From the NCBI GenBank assembly GCA_903879875.1, contig CAIRNC010000130.1, forward strand, positions 1 to 5,796: a stretch of 5,796 nt of DNA, given 5' to 3'. The notes beneath the pieces are model-generated. The model ran no database searches and had not been told where the DNA came from. It saw only the letters and a program-made list of their open reading frames with translations. This document shows, one piece after another, positions 1 to 5,796 of the stretch. The DNA is from an uncultured Bacteroidota bacterium. Its GTDB lineage: Bacteria > Bacteroidota > Bacteroidia > Flavobacteriales > Flavobacteriaceae. The translations under genes and the position numbers were made by a program. The stretch's first letter is position 1, and the number at the start of each line of letters is the position of its first letter.

Positions 1-1
1 T

Positions 2-1339
2 GGTAAAAAAAGTTTAAGTGGCTTAAAAGCTGCTTTCGGACCACAACTTTGGTGGGGTGCAAATCCAGCTGTTTTATTGAAATATAATAGAAAAATTGGT
101 AAAATTGATGCAAGTGCAGTTTATCATGAAGATATCGCTGATGCAGGTGCTGCGCTTACATCTATTGCTATACCTCTTCCAAAAACAAGAAGAGTATCAT
201 TATCATTTAAAACAAAAATTTCAAATTTCGGATTTGAATTAGGTGGTATTTGGGGCGGACAACCTTTAAATGGTAGAACATTCCAAATAGCAGAAGGAAG
301 TGCAGGTAATTATATTACTTACGATGATAAAATTACTGCAAAAGACAATTGGGGAGGTAAAGCAAAAATTACTTTTACTAAAGGCGTTTTTAATTTCTAT
401 ACCCAAGGAGCTATTATGGGATTAGTTGCCAATGGTGGTGCCGATAATACCAAAACTTTTACGGGTTGGAAACTTAAAGATACAGGAAGTGGCAACCAAA
501 CTAATTTTTTAGCAGGTTTAACTTATAATATAGGTCATTTTCAAATAGCACCTAACTTTTTATGGCAAAAACCATTAGTTGGAGCCATGCCTAATGACAT
601 AAATGGTACAGGTAGATTAAGAAATATTTTACAAGACCCATTTGTAGTAAGAGTGAATAGAGAAACAGTTGCTGGTGAATTATTACTTACTTATGACCCA
701 ACTCCAGCTACTTGGATGTACGAATGGGATAATGATAGAGCAGAAGATGCTGTTTTTGCAATAAGTACAGATTTTGTTTTCCGTCATTTACCAACTACTC
801 AAGACGGTGCAATAGGATTTTTTAGTGATCGTAGTACTTTTGCTTTTAATAAAGCAACTCCTGCACATGATTTATGGGAATCAAACACACGTATTGTTTC
901 TAAAATGAATCCAGATTTTGGGGTTATTGCTAATTTTTATTTTGGTAATGCACAAGCTAACGGTAGCGACACAAGACTTATTGAAAGAATTGGTGGAGAT
1001 GCTAGGTTGGTCTATAAAAAAATGAAATTAGTAGGTTCATTAAAAATCAATGATTGGGGACCTTATGATTATCATAGAGATTATAACATCACATTCCCAG
1101 TACAATATACAATCGATTTATCTACTTCATTAGGAAAACCGGATTGGTTCATTTTGCCAAATACCAAAATAGGTATCATGGGAACTTGGCGTTCATTAGA
1201 CCAATACTCAGGTTCAAGATTTCTACCTAATCAAACCGCTTCTCAATATGCAACTCAGCCAATTATTAGTCCTGTTGGATTTCCTAATGGTTCAGAATGG
1301 GAGATTAGAACTTATATTCACATCAATATTGGAAAATAA
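2..1339 (+). CDS. Outer-membrane beta-barrel-like protein, 5' end missing
   Basis: This reading frame is open from the left edge, so the gene starts outside the window; 445 residues plus a TAA stop are visible. I do not recognise a named family. The sequence has alternating polar and hydrophobic stretches rich in Gly, Asn, Trp and Tyr (for example FGFELGGIWGG, MKLVGSLKINDWGPYDY), no long hydrophobic helix, and ends in a probable strand, YIHINIGK. This fits an outer-membrane barrel, although the last residue is Lys rather than the usual aromatic. It does not look like the C-terminus of a SusC/RagA TonB-dependent receptor. No catalytic motif is visible. It lies 34 bases before a surface lipoprotein gene and a GH16 gene, which suggests a porin or surface role in beta-glucan use. 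That role is inferred from context only; a periplasmic or surface beta-rich protein is the alternative. Confidence 0.65.
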   Translation, partial: GKKSLSGLKAAFGPQLWWGANPAVLLKYNRKIGKIDASAVYHEDIADAGAALTSIAIPLPKTRRVSLSFKTKISNFGFELGGIWGGQPLNGRTFQIAEGSAGNYITYDDKITAKDNWGGKAKITFTKGVFNFYTQGAIMGLVANGGADNTKTFTGWKLKDTGSGNQTNFLAGLTYNIGHFQIAPNFLWQKPLVGAMPNDINGTGRLRNILQDPFVVRVNRETVAGELLLTYDPTPATWMYEWDNDRAEDAVFAISTDFVFRHLPTTQDGAIGFFSDRSTFAFNKATPAHDLWESNTRIVSKMNPDFGVIANFYFGNAQANGSDTRLIERIGGDARLVYKKMKLVGSLKINDWGPYDYHRDYNITFPVQYTIDLSTSLGKPDWFILPNTKIGIMGTWRSLDQYSGSRFLPNQTASQYATQPIISPVGFPNGSEWEIRTYIHINIGK

Positions 1340-1373
1340 TCCAATTTCTATTAACCAATAAAATATAAAACAA

Positions 1374-2774
1374 ATGAAAAACATAAAAATAAATTATTTG
1401 AAGCTCTCTATTCTTACAGCATTTATTTCAATATTAAATGTTAGTTGTGAAAGAAACTTATCGGACGATGCGGTACTTTCTACTTATTCCAAAAATGGAG
1501 AGGTTTTTATTGATGGGTTTAGTGCTGGTTTAGGTTATGGCGCTTTTGGTGGGTCTAAATATTCAGCTTTTACTGTTGATAAAGAAGTGAAATATGCCGG
1601 AACAGCTTCCATGCGATTTGATGTCCCTACCGAAGGAGATCCAGACGGAGCCTATGCAGGTGGAGTATATATTGACGGTACAGGTCGTGATTTAACTGAT
1701 TTTGATGCTATAACCTTTTGGGTAAAAGGCTCACAAGCTGCAACTTTAAATGAAGTGGGTTTTGGAACTGATTTCGGTTTAAACAAATATAAAGTTACTT
1801 TTCAAAACGTTCCAATTGATACCAATTGGAAAAAAGTAATTATTCCAATACCTGATGCTTCAAAATTAACTCAAGAAAAAGGAATGTTTTGGTATTCTGA
1901 AGGACCAGAAAATGGTAAAGGATATACTTTTTGGATTGACAATGTAAAATATGAAAAGTTAGGTACTATTGCTCATGCTCAAGCAAAAATTCAAAATGGA
2001 GCTAATGATCAAGAAACAACTTTTGTAGGAGTAAAATCGAATATTGATAATTGTAATGTTACATTCAATATGCCAACAGGTATCAATCAATCGGTCGCAA
2101 TTAGTCCTTCCTATTTGACATTCACTTCTTCTGATACTACAGTAGCAACTGTAGATGGTGCTGGAGTAATAACTTCTTTGAAAGCAGGAACTGCTATAAT
2201 TACAGCTACTTTCAAGGGAACAACAGTTCTCGGAAGTCATACAATTAACTGTGTAGGTTCTTTTTCTCATGCTCCAACACCTACAAAAAATGCAGCTAAT
2301 GTAATTTCTATTTTTTCGGATGCTTATACTAATGTTCCAGTTAACTATTACAATGGATATTGGGCACCATGGCAAACTACAGTTTCTAATGATTTTACGG
2401 TACAAGGCGATAACATTTTAGGCTATTCGATTTTTAATTTTGTTGGAATTGAATTTAGTAGTCCAACCGTTAATGCTAGTGCTATGACACATATTCATTT
2501 AGACGCTTTCATTCCTGGAGCAATTGCATCAGGAAGACAATTAAGAGTTATTGTAGTTGATTTTGGCGCAGACGGAGTGTATAATGGCGGCGATGATACA
2601 AGATATTCAACAACTTTTATAGCACCGTTTTTAGTTTCTCAAAGCTGGATGTCAATAAACATACCTTTTTCCGCTATGCCAACTTTAGCAAGCAGATCCC
2701 ATCTAGCTCAAATTATTTTAGAAGGTGGAGACAATTCTGTGCTTTATGTAGATAATATTTATTTTTATAATTAA
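1374..2774 (+). CDS. Surface glycan-binding lipoprotein with Big_2 domain
   Basis: This 466-residue protein is probably a surface lipoprotein that binds beta-glucan and holds it near the outer-membrane uptake machinery (a SusE/SusF-like positional analogue). A basic N-terminus and hydrophobic segment (about residues 9-23) lead to Cys25 in LNVSC; Asn at -3 makes the lipobox slightly atypical. SDD at 30-32 may act as an acidic surface-export signal. Domain 1 (about 42-197) is a beta-sandwich carbohydrate-binding-like module closing with FWIDNVKYEKL. A Big_2 Ig-like domain follows (about 205-293, core TVATVDGAGVITSLKAGTA). Domain 2 (about 300-466) has an aromatic GYWAPW patch and closes with LYVDNIYFYN. 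There is no glycosidase motif. Proteins of this architecture are, from memory, common in flavobacterial laminarin-type loci. The ATG at 1374 places the signal peptide correctly. TAA is followed at once by an in-frame TAG. The ligand is inferred from the GH16 neighbour. Confidence 0.78.
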   Translation: MKNIKINYLKLSILTAFISILNVSCERNLSDDAVLSTYSKNGEVFIDGFSAGLGYGAFGGSKYSAFTVDKEVKYAGTASMRFDVPTEGDPDGAYAGGVYIDGTGRDLTDFDAITFWVKGSQAATLNEVGFGTDFGLNKYKVTFQNVPIDTNWKKVIIPIPDASKLTQEKGMFWYSEGPENGKGYTFWIDNVKYEKLGTIAHAQAKIQNGANDQETTFVGVKSNIDNCNVTFNMPTGINQSVAISPSYLTFTSSDTTVATVDGAGVITSLKAGTAIITATFKGTTVLGSHTINCVGSFSHAPTPTKNAANVISIFSDAYTNVPVNYYNGYWAPWQTTVSNDFTVQGDNILGYSIFNFVGIEFSSPTVNASAMTHIHLDAFIPGAIASGRQLRVIVVDFGADGVYNGGDDTRYSTTFIAPFLVSQSWMSINIPFSAMPTLASRSHLAQIILEGGDNSVLYVDNIYFYN

Positions 2775-2795
2775 TAGGCCCACACTTTAACTTTT

Positions 2796-2808
2796 AAAAA
2801 ATAGTAAA
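2796..2808 (+). promoter_or_regulatory. A-rich translation leader of the GH16 gene
   Basis: There is no Shine-Dalgarno motif. Relative to the ATG at 2809 there are A residues at -3, -6, -12 and -13, the A-rich (Kozak-like) pattern described for Flavobacterium johnsoniae. The second in-frame ATG at 2827 has T at -6, -12 and -13, so the first ATG is the better start. Either start leaves the signal peptide intact. Confidence 0.4.
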
Positions 2809-3624
2809 ATGAATTTAAAATATAAAATGCAATTAAAAAACATATTGGTTCTAAGTGTTTTTCTTGTACTTCTAAGTTGTTCTAAGGACGAAAAACAAAC
2901 TGTAGTAACCATGAATCAACTCGTTATGCAAGATGAGTTTGATGTGAATGGAGCTCCTAATACTGCACTTTGGGGATATAATATTGGTACAGGAAGTAAT
3001 GGATGGGGAAATAATGAATTGGAATATTACACCGATAGACCCCAAAACATTAAAATTGAAAATGGTATGCTAAAAATTACCGCTATCAAAGAATCCTATA
3101 TGGGTTCTGATTATACTTCTGCAAGAATTTTGACCAAAGGGAAGTTTGAACAAAAATACGGTCGTTTTGAAGCACGTATCAAATTGCCTTGGGGCAAAGG
3201 CGTATGGCCAGCTTTTTGGATGGTTGGTGCAAATTCTGAAACCATATCTTGGCCGCAATGTGGTGAAATAGATATCATGGAATACCTAGGAAATAAACCA
3301 ACTTCAGTGTTTGGAACTGTTCACGGACCTGGTTATTCTGGTTCGCAAGCAATCACAAAAACTTATACGCTACCAAACAGCCGATTTGATACCGATTTTC
3401 ACATTTTTGGAATCGAATGGGGTGAAAATTATATCAACTATTATGTAGATGATGTTTTATACAATCAAATTACGCCAAGTAATGTTACAGGAGAATGGGT
3501 TTTCAATCAGCCTTTTTACATAATTCTGAATGTTGCTGTTGGAGGAAATCTTCCAGGATCGCCGAATGCTGAAACTTCTTTCCCACAAACCATGCTTGTT
3601 GATTACGTAAGAGTATATCAATAA
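2809..3624 (+). CDS. GH16 endo-beta-1,3(4)-glucanase (laminarinase), lipoprotein
   Basis: This 271-residue enzyme probably cleaves internal beta-1,3 (or mixed beta-1,3/1,4) glucan bonds with retention of configuration. A hydrophobic segment ends in a good lipobox, LLSC with Cys24, followed by SKDE (25-28), which resembles the acidic export signal that sends Bacteroidota lipoproteins to the cell surface. The catalytic domain spans about residues 38-271. The active-site strand is GEIDIMEYLG: Glu153 is the expected nucleophile, Asp155 the helper and Glu158 the acid/base. The extra Met gives the ExDxxE beta-bulge form typical of laminarinases. Other family marks are GWGNNELEYYT (65-75), GRFEARIKLP (118-127), WPAFWM (133-138) and the closing strand MLVDYVRVYQ. 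It is a single-domain enzyme with no attached binding module; the preceding gene may provide binding in trans. Exact specificity (laminarin, mixed-linkage glucan, or another GH16 substrate such as agar or porphyran) cannot be fixed here, but nothing points away from beta-1,3-glucan. Confidence 0.93.
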   Translation: MNLKYKMQLKNILVLSVFLVLLSCSKDEKQTVVTMNQLVMQDEFDVNGAPNTALWGYNIGTGSNGWGNNELEYYTDRPQNIKIENGMLKITAIKESYMGSDYTSARILTKGKFEQKYGRFEARIKLPWGKGVWPAFWMVGANSETISWPQCGEIDIMEYLGNKPTSVFGTVHGPGYSGSQAITKTYTLPNSRFDTDFHIFGIEWGENYINYYVDDVLYNQITPSNVTGEWVFNQPFYIILNVAVGGNLPGSPNAETSFPQTMLVDYVRVYQ

Positions 3625-3640
3625 ATAATAATAATCCAAT

Positions 3641-3694
3641 AAGTTATATTCAAGGATTAGACTTTTTAAACCAAAGTTTACCTTGAATATACTT
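3641..3694 (+). terminator. Long imperfect hairpin, possible terminator or attenuator
   Basis: An inverted repeat begins 17 bases after the GH16 stop codon. The outer stem pairs 3641-3655 with 3681-3694: 14 base pairs with a single bulged T at 3645, including the perfect 11-base arms TATATTCAAGG (3645-3655) and CCTTGAATATA (3681-3691). The inner stem pairs 3658-3665 with 3673-3680 (8 pairs, one of them G-U) after a two-base bulge, and leaves a 7-base loop at 3666-3672. The total is about 22 pairs. The following sequence TTGTTTATTTAT is T-rich but interrupted, so this is not a textbook intrinsic terminator. It may terminate or weaken transcription after the GH16 gene, protect the 3' end of the upstream mRNA, or be a DNA-level operator for the phosphorylase gene. 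The hairpin is seen directly; its function is inferred. Confidence 0.5.
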
Positions 3695-3724
3695 GTTTAT
3701 TTATAAGTTCAAATTTTAAAAAGA

Positions 3725-5796
3725 ATGAGCCAAAGCCTAAATAGTACAGTTAATAGTGATGTTGATAATTTAAAAAAATCAGTTGAAATGGAGATCGTAA
3801 ATTTTGATGGTGAAAATTATTATAAAATAGCCAATCATGATGCCATGCGACCATTTTTCATGAGCATTGTCAGCGATTCTAATCATTGGCTTTTTATTTC
3901 TAGTAATGGTGGTCTTACTGCCGGTCGAAAAAATGCTGAATTTGCACTGTTTCCTTACTATACCGATGATAAAATTACCGAAATGGCAGACATTACGGGA
4001 AGTAAATCTATTTTTCAAATTCATCATAACAATGAAATAATTGTTTGGGAACCATTCTCAGAAAGGTTTAATGATAAATATAACATTAGCAGAAATTTAT
4101 ATAAAAATTTATACGGAAACAAAATCGTTTTTGAAGAAATTCATCATGATTTAAATCTAACGTTCACTTACCAATGGAGTTCTAGCAATCGATTCGGGTT
4201 TGTCAAAAAATCAGAAATTACGAACCATTCTCAGCATGAATATGCCATAACTGTTTTAGATGGCATCCAAAATATAATGCCAAATGGCGTAAACAGTGAC
4301 TTGCAATCGAGTACAAGCAATTTGGTTGATGCTTACAAAAGAAGTGAAATTCATCAAGAAAGTGGTTTGGGAATATATGGTTTAAGCGCCATCATAGTGG
4401 ATAAAGCCGAGCCGAGTGAATCCTTAAAAGCAAATATTTCTTGGTCATTAGGTATAGAAAATGCTACTTATTTACTTTCCTCTTTTCAATTGGCTGCTTT
4501 CAGAAAAAAACAAAAAGTAAAAACAGAAACCGATGTAAAAGGTGAAAAAGGCGCTTATTTTGTTTCAACCGATTTGATATTAACTAAAAACGATTCTAAA
4601 AATTGGAGAATCGTAGCCAATGTAAATCAAAATCAAGCCGATGTAATTGCACTTTGTGATGCAATAACTCATGATAAAACACTTGAAAAACAAGTAATTG
4701 AAGATATTGCTCTAGGAACTCAAAATCTTATTTCACTTAACGCAACAGCTGATGGATTACAATTTACTGCCGATAAAAGAAAAGACACTCGTCATTTCTC
4801 AAATGTGCTTTTTAACATCATGCGTGGCGGTATTTTTGATAATAATTATCAAATTGAAAAAAATGATTTTATAGCTTATCTTGCTCATGCTAACAATGAA
4901 GTTGTAACAAAAAATGTTGCTTTTATTGAAAATTTAAAAGATGGTTTTTCGGTTTCCGAACTAACTCATTTACTTTCAAATCAAGAAGATGCAGATTTAA
5001 TTCGACTTTGTACCGAATATTTACCACTAAAATTTAGCCGAAGACACGGAGATCCAAGTCGACCTTGGAATAAATTTTCAATCAATACCAGAAGTGAAAT
5101 TGACGGTTCTAAAATTTTAGATTACGAAGGCAACTGGAGAGATATTTTCCAAAACTGGGAAGCTTTAGCCTACTCTTATCCAGAATTTATTGAGGGTATG
5201 ATTTTTAAATTCCTTAATGCCTCTACTTTTGACGGCTACAATCCGTACCGTGTAACAAAAGGCGGTTTCGACTGGGAAACGATTGAGCCAGATAATCCAT
5301 GGTCGTATATCGGTTATTGGGGCGATCACCAAATAATTTATTTGCTGAAATTTTTAGAATTCATCGAAAAATATGCGCCAGGTAAATTAAATTCATATTT
5401 CGACAAAGAATGCTTTGTTTATGCTGCCGTTCCTTATACCATTAAACCGTATAAAGAAATACTTAAAAATCCGAAAGATACCATCCTTTTTGATCACGAA
5501 TGGGATACCAAGATTAATAAACTAAAAGCCATTTATGGAGCTGATGGTGCTTTACTAAGAGATAATAACGATGAAATTTATCGTGTCAATTTAATCGAAA
5601 AAATCCTTGCTACAGTGTTGTCTAAAATGTCCAATTTTATTCCCGAAGCTGGAATTTGGATGAATACCCAACGTCCTGAATGGAATGATGCCAACAATGC
5701 TTTAGTAGGTAACGGTGTGTCAATGGTAACGCTGTATTATTTAAGAAGATTTTTGAAATTTTTCCAAAAATTACTTGACAAAACAACGCAAGAAAA
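3725..5796 (+). CDS. Probable GH149 beta-1,3-oligoglucan phosphorylase, 3' end missing
   Basis: The first 690 codons of a large gene are visible; the frame is still open at the right edge. An in-frame TAA at 3704 makes the ATG at 3725 the first possible ATG, and A residues at -3, -6, -12 and -13 support it over Met22. There is no signal peptide or membrane segment, so the enzyme should be cytoplasmic. It resembles GH94-clan inverting phosphorylases: an N-terminal beta-sandwich (about 25-300, with RPFFMSIVSDSNHWLFISSN near 42-61), a linker, then an (alpha/alpha)6-barrel with RRHGDPSRPWNKF (439-451), DYEGNWRDIFQNWEAL (466-481), YIGYWGDHQIIYLLKF (528-543) and PEWNDANNALVG (651-662). Asp655 matches the general-acid Asp of the GH94 WND motif. 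The blocks and the GH16 neighbour best fit GH149, whose members release glucose 1-phosphate from beta-1,3-gluco-oligosaccharides. Known GH149 proteins are about 1,100 residues or more, so roughly 400 residues are missing. GH161 or another GH94-like phosphorylase is the alternative. Confidence 0.78.
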   Translation, partial: MSQSLNSTVNSDVDNLKKSVEMEIVNFDGENYYKIANHDAMRPFFMSIVSDSNHWLFISSNGGLTAGRKNAEFALFPYYTDDKITEMADITGSKSIFQIHHNNEIIVWEPFSERFNDKYNISRNLYKNLYGNKIVFEEIHHDLNLTFTYQWSSSNRFGFVKKSEITNHSQHEYAITVLDGIQNIMPNGVNSDLQSSTSNLVDAYKRSEIHQESGLGIYGLSAIIVDKAEPSESLKANISWSLGIENATYLLSSFQLAAFRKKQKVKTETDVKGEKGAYFVSTDLILTKNDSKNWRIVANVNQNQADVIALCDAITHDKTLEKQVIEDIALGTQNLISLNATADGLQFTADKRKDTRHFSNVLFNIMRGGIFDNNYQIEKNDFIAYLAHANNEVVTKNVAFIENLKDGFSVSELTHLLSNQEDADLIRLCTEYLPLKFSRRHGDPSRPWNKFSINTRSEIDGSKILDYEGNWRDIFQNWEALAYSYPEFIEGMIFKFLNASTFDGYNPYRVTKGGFDWETIEPDNPWSYIGYWGDHQIIYLLKFLEFIEKYAPGKLNSYFDKECFVYAAVPYTIKPYKEILKNPKDTILFDHEWDTKINKLKAIYGADGALLRDNNDEIYRVNLIEKILATVLSKMSNFIPEAGIWMNTQRPEWNDANNALVGNGVSMVTLYYLRRFLKFFQKLLDKTTQE

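Noticed and set aside
77..1339. A start codon (TTG) at position 77 for the first gene
   Set aside because: The frame is open back to position 2 and the residues before 77 (such as FGPQLWWGANPAV) look like real protein continuous with what follows. The gene is better treated as cut by the window edge.
1959..2405. Open frame of 148 codons on the - strand
   Set aside because: It lies wholly inside the well-supported lipoprotein gene, and its translation is rich in Cys, Ser, Ile and Asn, as expected from the complement of an A/T-rich gene. No domain is recognisable.
3621..3635. ATA/ATAA tandem run after the GH16 stop codon
   Set aside because: It is a short low-complexity run expected in A/T-rich intergenic DNA, with no sign of being a functional repeat.
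3070..3639. Two short open frames on the - strand (3070-3258 and 3457-3639)
   Set aside because: Both overlap the GH16 coding region, whose catalytic motifs are clear, and neither translation shows a recognisable domain.
3688..3695. TATACTTG, resembling the Bacteroidota -7 element TAnnTTTG
   Set aside because: It has one mismatch, lies within the right arm and edge of the hairpin, and I find no convincing TTG-type -33 element at the right distance. It is too weak to call a promoter.
3779..4027. Open frame of 82 codons on the - strand
   Set aside because: It overlaps the 5' part of the phosphorylase gene, which reads through without a stop for 690 codons with family motifs. The antisense product has no recognisable feature.
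1..5796. Search for a CRISPR array, insertion sequence, tRNA, phage or defence genes
   Set aside because: No spaced direct repeats, transposase motifs, cloverleaf RNA or defence-type domains were seen by eye. The window is almost entirely filled by four co-directional carbohydrate-use genes.

Overview
The window looks like part of a beta-glucan (laminarin-type, beta-1,3-linked) utilisation locus from a Bacteroidota organism, most likely a Flavobacterium-like member of the Flavobacteriia. The evidence is the very A/T-rich sequence, A-rich translation leaders without a Shine-Dalgarno motif, lipoprotein signals of the Bacteroidota type, and a gene set typical of flavobacterial polysaccharide utilisation loci. 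All four genes lie on the + strand. No SusC/SusD pair, regulator, RNA gene, mobile element or CRISPR array is visible, so the main part of the locus probably lies upstream.

Region by region: (1) 2-1339 is the 3' part of a gene for an outer-membrane beta-barrel-like protein that runs in from the left edge. (2) 1374-2774 encodes a lipoprotein with two beta-sandwich, carbohydrate-binding-like domains flanking a bacterial Ig-like (Big_2) domain, probably a surface glycan-binding protein. (3) 2809-3624 encodes a compact lipoprotein of glycoside hydrolase family 16 with a complete EIDIME active site, a probable endo-beta-1,3(4)-glucanase (laminarinase). (4) A 100-base gap contains a long imperfect hairpin (3641-3694). 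(5) 3725 to the right edge is the first 690 codons of a large cytoplasmic enzyme of the GH94-like phosphorylase clan, best matching GH149 beta-1,3-oligoglucan phosphorylases; its C-terminal part is cut off.

Proposed working model (inference): the lipoprotein captures beta-glucan at the cell surface, the GH16 enzyme cuts it into oligosaccharides, the barrel protein may help them cross the outer membrane, and after inner-membrane import the cytoplasmic phosphorylase converts them with phosphate to glucose 1-phosphate, saving ATP. The first three genes are separated by 34-base gaps and look like one operon. The hairpin before the phosphorylase may terminate transcription or set a different expression level.

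I see no clearly new kind of system. The parts that deserve attention are the unassigned barrel protein, the hairpin, and the pairing of a surface hydrolase with a cytoplasmic phosphorylase.
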